A DNA stretch of 64,000 nt from Nitrospirota bacterium. GTDB lineage: Bacteria; Nitrospirota; Nitrospiria; Nitrospirales; Nitrospiraceae. Below, piece after piece: positions 8,175-16,207 of the stretch (its first letter is position 1; every line of letters starts with the position of its first letter). The stretch spans positions 1 through 64,000 of the forward strand of contig JBFLWP010000019.1 in the NCBI GenBank assembly GCA_040757595.1, given 5' to 3'. The translations under genes were made by a program, and so were the position numbers. Under the pieces are notes generated by a model. That model made no database searches and was not told where the DNA came from. It worked only from the letters and a program-made list of their open reading frames with translations.

Positions 8175-9377
8175 ATGAGACGGACAAGAGGATTGGTCGC
8201 GGTCATCATGGCGCTCGCGCTGTGCGCGTCCACGGCCGGGATCGCGCTGGCCGCGGACCCGGAAGTCAAGACGCATAAGCAGCCGTATCCGGATCGGTGG
8301 AACTCGATCAAGAACCCCCCGGTCAACAAGTTCTCCTACCCGCCCGATATCTGGTCGGCCGAGAACATGTCGTTCCGGGCAACGGGCAAAATCGTCGAGT
8401 ATTACCTGACCATCGAGCAGATCAAGTGGAACATCGTGGGCGACGTGTATGTGACGCAATGGGCATTCAACGGCCAGGTGCCGGGCCCGCTGCTCACGGC
8501 GACGGAAGGCGACATCGTGCGGATCACCGTCAAGAACAATACCACGATTGACCATACGATCCACCCGCACGGACAGTGGGTCCCGGTCAACATGGACGGG
8601 GTGCCGAACGTCACCCAGCTCTCGATCCAGCCGGGCGAGACGTTCGTGTACGAGTTCATGGCGAAGCCGTCCGGACATCACTTCTATCACTGCCACGTGA
8701 ACGCGGCCACGCACATGGACATGGGGCTGTACGGGTCCTTCGTCGTGTATCCGGGACCCGAAGTGGCGGTGGGCACCACGGACAAACAGGCTGCGGATCC
8801 TGCGCTCAAGATTGATCGCGACTATGTGATGATCCTGGATGAAGTGGACACCCGCATTGACGACGGCGAGAGCGGCGGCATGGAGCTCGGCCATCCGCGC
8901 AAGATCGCCAATTTCAATTACTTCACGATCAACGGGAAGTCGTTCCCCGAGAGCCCGATGATCTTTGTGCGGGAAGGCGACATCGTCCGGGTCCGGTTCC
9001 TGAATTTCGGCTACTGGTCGCACGCGATGCACCTGCACGGCCATGCGTTCGCGCAGGCCAGCGCGGAGTGCGATCGGTGCCCCAGGATATGGGAATTCCG
9101 CGACGCCATGAACCTCAATGCGGCACAGCGGACCGACGTCGTCTTCAAAGCCAACAACCCAGGCCGGTGGGTGTTTCACTGTCACCGGGTGCCGCATGCG
9201 ACCAACGACGGCGCCTATCCGGGGGGCCTGTTGACCATCGTCGAGTATGAGAACAACCCGTACCTCCCGGTGATTCCGCCGTTGCCGCTGCCGGGCTTCA
9301 AGACGATGGACGATCCGAAGACCATGAACATGTCGCTGTCGCATAAGGCGGTGAGGAAGCAGGTCCTTGGCGAATAG
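8175..9377 (+). CDS. Periplasmic two-domain multicopper oxidase
   Basis: A signal peptide (residues 1-27, ending GIALAADP) and two cupredoxin domains of about 170 residues, total 400. Domain 1 has HPHG (130-133) and YHCHVNAATHMDMGL (171-185); domain 2 has HAMHLHGH (283-290) and FHCHRVPHATND (334-345). The four His-x-His motifs needed for a trinuclear copper site are present. Cys-His type-1-like elements occur in both domains, although domain 2 lacks an obvious Met/Leu axial ligand. It could be laccase-like or related to copper nitrite reductases; the substrate is not predictable. An AGGAGGAACG site precedes the ATG. Small periplasmic genes and a plastocyanin-like gene follow and could be electron partners. 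Confidence 0.85.
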   Translation: MRRTRGLVAVIMALALCASTAGIALAADPEVKTHKQPYPDRWNSIKNPPVNKFSYPPDIWSAENMSFRATGKIVEYYLTIEQIKWNIVGDVYVTQWAFNGQVPGPLLTATEGDIVRITVKNNTTIDHTIHPHGQWVPVNMDGVPNVTQLSIQPGETFVYEFMAKPSGHHFYHCHVNAATHMDMGLYGSFVVYPGPEVAVGTTDKQAADPALKIDRDYVMILDEVDTRIDDGESGGMELGHPRKIANFNYFTINGKSFPESPMIFVREGDIVRVRFLNFGYWSHAMHLHGHAFAQASAECDRCPRIWEFRDAMNLNAAQRTDVVFKANNPGRWVFHCHRVPHATNDGAYPGGLLTIVEYENNPYLPVIPPLPLPGFKTMDDPKTMNMSLSHKAVRKQVLGE

Positions 9378-9421
9378 CGACACAGCGAGGAGGCCCGCTG
9401 GGTTGAGTGACGCAGGCGGGA

Positions 9422-9444
9422 GCCGCCTCGGGAACCGAGGCGGC
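9422..9444 (+). terminator. Perfect 10-bp hairpin after the multicopper oxidase gene
   Basis: GCCGCCTCGG and CCGAGGCGGC flank a GAA loop. No T-tract follows; instead AAGGAGGG, the ribosome site of the next gene, begins 12 bp later. It is therefore more likely an mRNA-stability or processing hairpin, or a partial attenuator, than a full terminator. Confidence 0.6.
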
Positions 9445-9468
9445 CTCCTGCCGAAGGAGGGATGACTC

Positions 9469-9810
9469 ATGAGAACCGGGACACCGAGATTGTGGGCGGT
9501 CCTCGGCTTGGCGGTGGGCCTGATGCTCCTGGCGACCACCGGCTGGGCCGATGTCGTCGTCGAGTCGGGAAACGTGCTGAAGATCGACAAGGCCGCCGGG
9601 ACGCTTGAGATTGAATTGCGGAACGGAGGCAAGAAGTCCTTTACGATAACCGACAAGGACATTCTTGCCAGCCCGGTCTGGAAAAAACGGCTGAACGTTG
9701 GCGACGGCGTTGACCTCAAGGTGGACGGAGACAAAGTGTTGACGGTGCTCCGCCGAAACCTTCCGGTCACGATCCGGCCGCCGGAGACCGCAGCGGCGCC
9801 GACGAAATGA
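9469..9810 (+). CDS. Small periplasmic beta-rich protein
   Basis: 113 residues with a clear signal peptide (LWAVLGLAVGLMLLATTGWAD). The mature part is about 85 residues of alternating strands (VLKIDKAAGTLEIELRNGG, KSFTITDKDIL, VGDGVDLKVDGDKVLTVL) resembling a small OB or SH3-like barrel. The next gene encodes a protein of the same layout, and the two may be distant paralogs. The family is not recognised. An AAGGAGGG site precedes the ATG. The position behind the oxidase suggests an accessory role. Confidence 0.65.
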   Translation: MRTGTPRLWAVLGLAVGLMLLATTGWADVVVESGNVLKIDKAAGTLEIELRNGGKKSFTITDKDILASPVWKKRLNVGDGVDLKVDGDKVLTVLRRNLPVTIRPPETAAAPTK

Positions 9811-9918
9811 CGCGCGCGTCGGCTCACACGAGTCCGGGAGCCTGGAATGGGACTGGGCTCCCCAATCTCCGCGTCTCCGCGCGGGCGCGGACCCGTCGGA
9901 AGGAATTCGGAGAAGAAC

Positions 9919-10254
9919 ATGAAGAACATGAATGGCAGACATGATGCGGCTCGAGCGTTGGGCGTTCTGCTGCTGGGCGGCTCGGTGCTGGCCACCACGG
10001 CCCTTGCGCAAATCCCAGCGCAAAAAGGGGCTCTTCACGCTCCGGTGAAGATCGTGCAAGGGACGATCAAAGCGGTTGACGAAAAAGCCGGCAGCGTCAC
10101 TGTGGAGATCGTACCGGGGCAAACGGTCACGCTGAAAGTGGACAAGGCAGCCATGGAGCAGCTTCACCGTGTGGGCAAGAAAGGCGAACGGGTGGAACTC
10201 CGCCTCTCGGCCAAGGACGTGGTGGAAACGGTGGCGGTGGGGACGGGACCGTAA
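9919..10254 (+). CDS. Small periplasmic beta-rich protein
   Basis: ATG 9919 is preceded by CGGAG; upstream in-frame codons from 9847 look like repeat-derived spacer. The 111-residue product has a signal peptide ending TTALAQ. The mature domain (IVQGTIKAVDEKAGSVTVEI, GQTVTLKVDKAAM, KGERVELRLSAKDVV) parallels the preceding gene in strand order. Function unknown; probably periplasmic and co-expressed with the multicopper oxidase and plastocyanin-like genes. Confidence 0.65.
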   Translation: MKNMNGRHDAARALGVLLLGGSVLATTALAQIPAQKGALHAPVKIVQGTIKAVDEKAGSVTVEIVPGQTVTLKVDKAAMEQLHRVGKKGERVELRLSAKDVVETVAVGTGP

Positions 10255-10306
10255 CCAGAGCCGCGAGGCATCAGGGGCGAGGCGAAACCGAGGTGACGGA
10301 CATCCT

Positions 10307-10696
10307 ATGAAGATCTCGGGCGTGATCGTCGCGCTGCTCCTCATCCTATGGAGCGGCGCACAGGTGAAAGCGGAGACCTATACGGTCTTCATGAAAAATC
10401 GCGCGTTCAACCCGGCCCAGCTCCCGATCAAGGTCGGGGATACGGTCCAGTGGATCAACGACGACGAGGACGTGCACCTTGTGATCAGCGGCAAGGACTT
10501 GAACGATCCCGCCAAGGGCAAGCCGCTGGACTCCGGCACGCTGTTGCCCAAGCAAACGTTCTCCTACACATTCTCCACGCCCGGCGTGTACCCGTACATG
10601 TGCGTGATCCACTGGTCTCTTCAGTCCATTACCGGCATGGCCGGCATGATCGGAGAAGTCGTGGTGGAGACGGACGATCGAGCGGAAAGGAGGTGA
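10307..10696 (+). CDS. Plastocyanin-like periplasmic cupredoxin
   Basis: 129 residues: signal peptide (IVALLLILWSGAQVKAE) then one blue-copper domain. Ligand candidates are His in EDVHLVISG and Cys, His and Met in YMCVIHWSLQSITGM, the usual cupredoxin order H...C-x2-H...M, although the Cys-His spacing and long Met loop are not classical. The fold markers FNPAQLPIKVGDTVQWIN and FSYTFSTPGVYPYMC are clear. A likely soluble electron carrier or copper chaperone for the neighbouring oxidase. The next gene starts 5 bp after the stop, with its ribosome site inside this gene. Confidence 0.85.
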   Translation: MKISGVIVALLLILWSGAQVKAETYTVFMKNRAFNPAQLPIKVGDTVQWINDDEDVHLVISGKDLNDPAKGKPLDSGTLLPKQTFSYTFSTPGVYPYMCVIHWSLQSITGMAGMIGEVVVETDDRAERR

Positions 10697-10701
10697 GCGA
10701 C

Positions 10702-11145
10702 GTGCGAGGCGCGATGCTGGCCGCGGCGGTGCTGCTGACCATAGGGAACGGGCAGGCATGGGCCGGCGCCCCCTCGACGGAAACGGGCAACCGGAGCCAA
10801 GAATCCTCGGCCGGCCAGCGCGCAGGCTTCGATATCTTCCTGATGGGGATTGTGACCCAAACCAACTACGAGGCCAGTCCGGTGACCATCACGATGAAGG
10901 TGATCGAGGGGGCTCTGGAGCGGCTGGGGCAGAACATCGAAGTAGTCATCGAGACAGAGGAGGCGGTTAAGCATTTCAAGCGACGGGTGAAAGTCGGGAT
11001 GGAGCTAGATACGCGCGTGCGGGTGGGCGCCGACGGCAAATTTTATATGGTGACGTCGCAGCGCCGCGGCATCCCTTCCCGTGAGTTTAAAGGCGGCCCG
11101 ACCATTGACGAAAGCGTCAAGCGCCTGTTGGAGAGCGGCGGATAG
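10702..11145 (+). CDS. Periplasmic hypothetical protein
   Basis: Start GTG 10702 is placed by an AAAGGAGGT site 8 bp upstream; GTG 10693 and ATG 10714 are in frame. The 147-residue product has a signal peptide (MLAAAVLLTIGNGQAWAG) and a mature domain of mixed strands (FDIFLMGIVTQTNYEASPV, ITMKVIEGALERLG, VKVGMELDTRVRVGADGKFY). The strand layout echoes the two small periplasmic proteins upstream. Family not recognised. It lies within the oxidase-cupredoxin run. Confidence 0.65.
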   Translation: MRGAMLAAAVLLTIGNGQAWAGAPSTETGNRSQESSAGQRAGFDIFLMGIVTQTNYEASPVTITMKVIEGALERLGQNIEVVIETEEAVKHFKRRVKVGMELDTRVRVGADGKFYMVTSQRRGIPSREFKGGPTIDESVKRLLESGG

Positions 11146-11206
11146 AGCCGGTGAGCGCAGGAAGTTGATGGTCCATTGGTCATTCGAGCTAGGAGGAGAA
11201 GACGAC

Positions 11207-12046
11207 ATGGACAAGGGACATGGCTGGAAATTGATCGGGATGGGAATCTGCGGGATGACGGCAGCGGCCTGGCTGGGCGTGTCGGTGCCCGAGGCCTACG
11301 CCGACGGGACAATCACCGGCACGGTCTCGTTCTCCGGAAACGCGCCGGCCAATCCGAAAATGCGGGTGGCGAAAAACGCGGACTATTGCGGAAGCGAGGT
11401 GGAGATTCCGGTCTTGGTCGTGAATCCCAAGAACAAGGGCGTGCGCTGGACGGTCGTCTATCTGGAAGGGGGCAGCGGCGGGCCGACCCAGCCGAAGTAT
11501 ACGCTGGAAATGGGTGATCCAGGAAAGAAATGCGACTTCGTCCAGCACGTCACGGCGATGGTGAAGAACAAGGACATCTCGATGAAGAACACCGATCCGA
11601 TCCTGCACAACCCGCACACCTTCAACGACAAGCATGCGACTCAGTTCAACGTCGCGCTGTCCGAGAAGGGACAGACCGTGGATCGGAAGGTTCGTGCGGG
11701 CGGCCTCGTGAAGTTGGTGTGCGATTCGCACGTGCACATGAACGGATGGATCATGGTCCTCGATCATGGGTACTTCGCCGTGACCGACGGCGACGGGAAC
11801 TTCAAGATCGAAGGTGTGCCGCCGGGCAAATACAAACTGACGGCCTGGCACGAAAACTGGAAGGCGAAGAACTGGGAGGAAGTTGACAAGTCCATCAAGG
11901 AAGCGGACGCCAAGATCAAAGCGGGGCAGATCAAGCCGGAAGACGCACAGCTCGAGCGCCCGATTTATGAAGACCATATCGTGCTGACCAAGGAAATCGA
12001 GGTAAAGGACGGGGGCGAGGTCAAGGTCGCATTCGAGTTGAAATAA
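11207..12046 (+). CDS. Secreted cupredoxin-like protein with C-terminal regulatory-type domain
   Basis: A full-length relative of the first gene of the window. 279 residues with a signal peptide ending VPEAYA. The core has His134/His137 (ILHNPHTF) and Cys172-x2-His175-x2-Met178 (VCDSHVHM), matching the Cys-x2-His-x2-Met of the first gene. A transthyretin-like segment (GVPPGKYKLTAWHENW) and a charged helical insert rich in Lys and Glu follow. AGGAGGAG precedes the ATG. Copper binding is inferred from the motif. Methylamine-utilisation-type proteins share this two-part layout. Confidence 0.75.
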   Translation: MDKGHGWKLIGMGICGMTAAAWLGVSVPEAYADGTITGTVSFSGNAPANPKMRVAKNADYCGSEVEIPVLVVNPKNKGVRWTVVYLEGGSGGPTQPKYTLEMGDPGKKCDFVQHVTAMVKNKDISMKNTDPILHNPHTFNDKHATQFNVALSEKGQTVDRKVRAGGLVKLVCDSHVHMNGWIMVLDHGYFAVTDGDGNFKIEGVPPGKYKLTAWHENWKAKNWEEVDKSIKEADAKIKAGQIKPEDAQLERPIYEDHIVLTKEIEVKDGGEVKVAFELK

Positions 12047-12074
12047 GGCCCCTGCCTGAAAGGAGGAAGCGTCT

Positions 12075-12257
12075 ATGCCACGAGGCAAGGAATCCGCGTT
12101 TGTCATCCTGGCCGCCGGTTCGTTGTGGCCGACCGCGCTCTTCGCGGAGGAATCCGCCAAGGCGGCGGGATATAGCGGCGGGGATTACATCTGGTTCACG
12201 GTGATCGGTCTCATTCTGGTGTACGGAGCATACGACACGTTCTTCAAGACGCCGTGA
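12075..12257 (+). CDS. 60-aa single-pass membrane protein (copy 1)
   Basis: AAAGGAGGAAG precedes the ATG. The N-terminal hydrophobic segment (FVILAAGSLWPTALFAEE) resembles a signal peptide, and the C-terminal segment YIWFTVIGLILVYGAYDTFF is a membrane helix. The paralog at 31643-31831 is nearly identical in this region (YVWFTVIGLILVYGVYDTFF) and lies behind an FNR-like operator. Such strong conservation points to a subunit-like or assembly role in a membrane complex, but the partner is unknown. Confidence 0.75.
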   Translation: MPRGKESAFVILAAGSLWPTALFAEESAKAAGYSGGDYIWFTVIGLILVYGAYDTFFKTP

Positions 12258-12369
12258 ATTCCAGATTCACGACTGGGCAACGAGGACTGCGGGAACCTTG
12301 CGCGACGTTGTTCGCCCTCGGTCCTCAGCCCTCAGTCCTGGCCGGTTCGGTTCATCAAGGAGGCCGACA

Positions 12370-13065
12370 ATGTGCGTTGGCAGCTCCAGACATCTCCTGG
12401 CTCTCTCCCTCCTGCCCTTGACCGTTCTCCTGTTCCCCTGTTTCGGCTGGGCCCATGAGCTGAGTCAGCCTGTTCCGATCCTGTTGGAACGGATGCACGA
12501 CGCGCTCTTGCTCATCAACCGCGGAAAGCTGGATCACGCCTATACCAAAGCCGTCTCGATCCAGGAGGACTTTCCGGACAGCAGTCGGGGGCGCTTGATT
12601 CAGGAGGTCGGGCTGCGCCGCACCGCCCAGCGGCTTGACGGAGTCTATAAGACCTCGCTCGCGGAGGAAACGGCTCAGGCTCTCGAACAGAAAGACATGC
12701 CGCGTCTTCAGAAAGCTCTGTACTCGCTCTCGTTTCTCCTGATCCTCGAAAAGCTCGACCGCCTCGCACAACTGATGGCCGATCCCCAGGCCCGCCCGGA
12801 CACCAAGGCGGCGGTCCTCGCCGTGGCGCACGACTACTTCTCGCACATGTTCGAGCGGCTCCTGCGCTTCCGGGCCGCGGAGCAGATTCAGGCCCTCGAC
12901 CTGTTGCTGGACCGCATGGCGGTCGCAGTCAAGCGGGGGGACGCCCCAAGCCTTGAGGCCCTGCGGAGGCAGTTCGTCGGCGGCCTGTTCCAGGGATTCC
13001 AGGAGCAACTCGTCAGCGGGCAGCTCCGACCGACGTTGGCGTCCACCAGGGAGGTGGGACCGTGA
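12370..13065 (+). CDS. Secreted helical-repeat protein
   Basis: ATG 12370 with AAGGAGG upstream gives a 231-residue product with signal peptide ending FPCFGWAHE. The mature part is almost entirely helical with TPR-like pairs (LLLINRGKLDHAYTKAVSIQ, LEQKDMPRLQKALYSLSFLL). I do not recognise the family. Its stop overlaps the start of the next, membrane protein (GTGATG), so the two are translationally coupled and probably function together at the inner membrane. Confidence 0.68.
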   Translation: MCVGSSRHLLALSLLPLTVLLFPCFGWAHELSQPVPILLERMHDALLLINRGKLDHAYTKAVSIQEDFPDSSRGRLIQEVGLRRTAQRLDGVYKTSLAEETAQALEQKDMPRLQKALYSLSFLLILEKLDRLAQLMADPQARPDTKAAVLAVAHDYFSHMFERLLRFRAAEQIQALDLLLDRMAVAVKRGDAPSLEALRRQFVGGLFQGFQEQLVSGQLRPTLASTREVGP

Positions 13066-13619
13066 TGGCGTCCACTGTCAAGGCCCCGCCGGCCGCGTCG
13101 GTCCTCGCCTGTCTGCTCCTCTTCGGATGGGGCGAACTGACCGGCGCGCTGCAAGGGGGCTTTCGAATCCAGATCCTGGCCGCCGCGGCCGAGGCGGCCA
13201 AGGAACACCCCGCCACACATCAGCTCACAGGGCTCAGCGACGTTGACCAAAACATCGTTGAGGGGGTCGCGCAGGAAGTGCTGGCTCGGGTCCACGCGTT
13301 CCACGTCCATACGCACGGCGTGGCCCTCGTGACCCTGGTGCTGGTCACGGTTGCCTCAAACTTGGCGGTGGGCGATCGGGTTAGGGCCGCGCTCGTCGCG
13401 TGGACGTTGCTCGGGCTGGTCTATCCGTTCGGCTGGCTGTGTATCGCCCTGACCTTACCCGGTCAGGGCAAAGTCGCGGCGTACGCCTTGGCCGAGCGGT
13501 GGTTCTTTATCCCTTTCGGCGGGCTGTATCTCTCGGCCGTTGGCACACTCATTGCCCTACTGGCCTGGCAGATCCTCGTGGGAAGAGCCAACGGGGACCG
13601 CAAAGACGAGCCGCGATGA
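13065..13619 (+). CDS. Multi-pass membrane protein with His pair
   Basis: 184 residues (GTG 13062 is an alternative start) with about four hydrophobic segments: an N-terminal one, then LVTLVLVTVASNLAV, WTLLGLVYPFGWLCIALTL and FFIPFGGLYLSAVGTLIALLAW. A loop or helix edge carries VHAFHVHTHG, a His-rich motif suited to metal or heme binding. Coupled to the secreted helical protein upstream. No family recognised; copper or heme handling is a guess from context. Confidence 0.65.
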   Translation: MASTVKAPPAASVLACLLLFGWGELTGALQGGFRIQILAAAAEAAKEHPATHQLTGLSDVDQNIVEGVAQEVLARVHAFHVHTHGVALVTLVLVTVASNLAVGDRVRAALVAWTLLGLVYPFGWLCIALTLPGQGKVAAYALAERWFFIPFGGLYLSAVGTLIALLAWQILVGRANGDRKDEPR

Positions 13620-13667
13620 GAAGCGAATAGCTGAACCCTGTTCGCTGATAGCTGAGGTGCACGTACG

Positions 13668-14594
13668 ATGGCGACACCGGCGACCACAGTGATCCCGTTT
13701 TACTCCGGGGGGGAGTATCTCCGGGAGCAGTTCCCCTTTCGGGTCTTCAAGATCGCCATTGACGCGGGGTTCAATTGCCCCAACCGCGACGGCACCCTGG
13801 GATACGGAGGTTGCACCTTCTGCAGCAACGCCAGCTTCAGCCCGAACTCCCGCACGGCCCGTGCGCCGATCCAACAGCAGATCGCCGACGGGATGCGGTT
13901 TTACCGGGAACGGCTTCAGGGGGAGAAGTTCATCGTCTATTTTCAAGCCTACACGAACACGCACGGGCCGGTGGCCGGCCTGCGTCGGCTCTATGAGGAG
14001 GCCCTGGGAGTCCCGGATGTGGTGGGGCTTTCGATCGGGACCCGCCCCGATTGCGTACCCGACTCCGTACTGGACCTCCTAGCGGAGTATGCCGGGCGGA
14101 CCCACCTCTGGCTCGAACTCGGGCTTCAGAGCAGCCACGAGGTGACGTTGCGATGGCTCAACCGTCGTCATACCTATACCAATTTCGTAGACGCGGTGCG
14201 GCGGGCCCGGGATCGAGCCCTGCGGGTCTGCGCCCATGTAATCCTAGGAATTCCAGGCGAGACGCGCGCAATGATGCTCCAGACCGCGGATCGCTTGGCC
14301 CAGCTCGGCTTGGACGGATTGAAGTTGCACCATTTCTACGTGGCGAAGGGCACCGCCATGGAGCGCCTCTACCGGCGCTCGACCGTGCGGTTGCTCACGC
14401 TGCGTGAGTACGTTGGCCTCGCGTGCGATTTCCTGGAGCGCACTCCCCCGGAAGTCGTCGTGCAGCGTCTGACGGGCGAAATCGCCGACTCTTATGTGCT
14501 CGCCCCGCATTGGGGAGTCACCAAGCTGCAAGTCGTCCATTTGATTCGCGAGGAGCTGCGGCGGCGTGGGTCCCGTCAGGGCAGCCGCGTCTAA
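13668..14594 (+). CDS. Radical SAM protein, YhcC/TIGR01212 family
   Basis: 308 residues with the family-specific cluster spacing CPNRDGTLGYGGCTFC (Cys-x11-Cys-x2-Cys), FQAYTNTHGP, SIGTRPDCVPD and LELGLQSSHEVTLRWLNRRH, all hallmarks of the YhcC group of elongator-type radical SAM proteins. The exact reaction of this family is not established to my knowledge. It is cytoplasmic, unlike most neighbours. A short intergenic repeat (AGCGAATAGCTGA, 13622-13634) precedes it and recurs inverted at 28044-28056. Confidence 0.85.
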   Translation: MATPATTVIPFYSGGEYLREQFPFRVFKIAIDAGFNCPNRDGTLGYGGCTFCSNASFSPNSRTARAPIQQQIADGMRFYRERLQGEKFIVYFQAYTNTHGPVAGLRRLYEEALGVPDVVGLSIGTRPDCVPDSVLDLLAEYAGRTHLWLELGLQSSHEVTLRWLNRRHTYTNFVDAVRRARDRALRVCAHVILGIPGETRAMMLQTADRLAQLGLDGLKLHHFYVAKGTAMERLYRRSTVRLLTLREYVGLACDFLERTPPEVVVQRLTGEIADSYVLAPHWGVTKLQVVHLIREELRRRGSRQGSRV

Positions 14595-14800
14595 AGCAAG
14601 ACGCATGATGACAGCGGAACGATGAACGCGAAAAGACCATGACAATCGGAGCACTCTTGCATTCAGCGTTCCGCGTTCAGCGTTGGAGAGTGGGAAGGGG
14701 CGAATGTGCCACCTCTTCTCGGGGGAGGGAAGGTCCTTCGTCACGGCCTCCGGGCCTTCGCCTCCCCTCCTTTCCCGGCCATGAAAGGAAGGTGTGTGCC

Positions 14801-15706
14801 ATGAACGCTCTGTTCCGTGTGGGCGGCGGTCTGATCCTGTTGGCGCTCCCAGCGGTCGCAACGGCGGCCGAGCCGGTCGCCGAGCGCCCGCGCGACCATT
14901 TTGTCCAAGGCGTGCTGGCGACCGAGCGCGGGCAGCTCGATCTGGCCATCCAGGAATTCGAGGCAGCCGTGCAGAACGACCCGAGCCACGCCGATGCCCA
15001 TTACAACCTGGGACTCTTGTACGGCGAGCGCGGACGGTGGGAGGCCGCGATGGCGGCGCTCGCGAAATCGGCCGAGTTCCGGCCGAAGGACGCCGAACCG
15101 CATCTGGCGATGGGCATCGTGGCGAGCCAGGCCGGCGACGACGACCTGGCCATCCACGAGTTCATCGAGGCGATCACCCGTCAGCCCGACTCGGCCGAGG
15201 CGCACTTCCGACTCGGCCTGGTCTACCAGAAGCGCAAGCTCGACGACATGGCGGTGGGCGAATACCGCGCGACCGTCCAGGCCAACCCCCAGCACGTGCT
15301 GGCGCGGTTCGCGCTCGGATTTCTCGCGGACAAGAGAGGGGATCTGGACGAGGTCATCCGGCAGTTCCGCGAGGTCACGATCGTGGATCCCCAGAACCCC
15401 GAAGGTTATTACAACCTCGGGCTCGCCTACGGCCGCAAAAGCATGGTCGGCCTGGCGGACCTGCCGACGCCCGATCTGACGGACTACAACGCGCTGGCGC
15501 TGGAGGCGTTCCAGAAGACCCTGTCCTGGAATCCCAACCACACCGGAGCCCGCTATAACCTGGCCATTGCCTATCTCTATCAGGGACCCGGCGACGTCAA
15601 GCGCGCCCGCGAGCATTTGGAGATCCTGGCGAAGCTCGACCCGGCCCTGGCGGAGAAACTGGCCGATAAGATTGAGAGCGTGACCCAGAAGGAGGGCGCG
15701 CATTGA
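14801..15706 (+). CDS. Secreted TPR protein
   Basis: 301 residues: signal peptide (LILLALPAVATAAEP) then about six TPR units (e.g. HFVQGVLATERGQLDLAIQE, AHYNLGLLYGERGRWEAAMA, AHFRLGLVYQKRKLDDMAVG, GYYNLGLAYGRK). AAAGGAAGG precedes the ATG. It probably scaffolds a periplasmic complex. It starts a tight run of secreted genes to 18092. The 206-bp gap upstream holds a repeat with the core TTCAGCGTT-CCG-CGTTCAGCG. Confidence 0.85.
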   Translation: MNALFRVGGGLILLALPAVATAAEPVAERPRDHFVQGVLATERGQLDLAIQEFEAAVQNDPSHADAHYNLGLLYGERGRWEAAMAALAKSAEFRPKDAEPHLAMGIVASQAGDDDLAIHEFIEAITRQPDSAEAHFRLGLVYQKRKLDDMAVGEYRATVQANPQHVLARFALGFLADKRGDLDEVIRQFREVTIVDPQNPEGYYNLGLAYGRKSMVGLADLPTPDLTDYNALALEAFQKTLSWNPNHTGARYNLAIAYLYQGPGDVKRAREHLEILAKLDPALAEKLADKIESVTQKEGAH

Positions 15707-15728
15707 GGGCAATGATGGGAAGTGAGCG

Positions 15729-16160
15729 ATGAGTGACCGGTTGAGAAGGGTCCGTCAAATCGTCTGGCCGATGCTCGCGATCAGCCTGTTGTGGGCGGGA
15801 ATTGACGCCCGGGCGCAGGAGAACACTCAGCAGGCCGGAGAGTCCCTATCGAACAACGCGCCCGAGATCACCGCGATCACGCCGCGTTGGGGGCCGTCCG
15901 GCTGGGTCTTCTCGCTCACACTCGTGGGCCATAATCTGGCCGAGGTCTCGGAGGTGCAGTTCGTCCCTTCGACCGGGATCGTGGTTGAGGACGCCCCGGT
16001 CGTTAACAGCGAGGGGACCGTGGCCACGGTAAAAGTGACCATCCTGATGCACGCGCCGCTGGGGCCGAGGCTCGTGGTGGTGCGGACCCCGTCCGGACAG
16101 TCATCGCTCACGCCGACGGAGGCGAACACGTTCAAGGTGAGTTTCGCGCATCTGCACTAG
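15729..16160 (+). CDS. Secreted IPT/TIG-like single-domain protein
   Basis: 143 residues with signal peptide (IVWPMLAISLLWAGIDARAQ) and one Ig-like domain: ITAITPRWGPSGWVFSLTLVG, HNLAEVSEVQFVP, TVATVKVTILMHAPLGPRLV, VVRTPSGQSSL. The NAPEITAITPRWGPSG opening is typical of IPT/TIG folds. It lies 22 bp after the TPR gene and 47 bp before an NHL gene, so it is likely part of the same secreted assembly. Confidence 0.72.
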   Translation: MSDRLRRVRQIVWPMLAISLLWAGIDARAQENTQQAGESLSNNAPEITAITPRWGPSGWVFSLTLVGHNLAEVSEVQFVPSTGIVVEDAPVVNSEGTVATVKVTILMHAPLGPRLVVVRTPSGQSSLTPTEANTFKVSFAHLH

Positions 16161-16207
16161 ACGGGCAAGGGGCGAGATGCACGAGGCGATTCGTTGAGGA
16201 GGCCAAG

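Noticed and set aside
7962-9998. Long - strand open frame opposite the multicopper oxidase
   Set aside because: No motif; the + frame has signal peptide and copper ligands.
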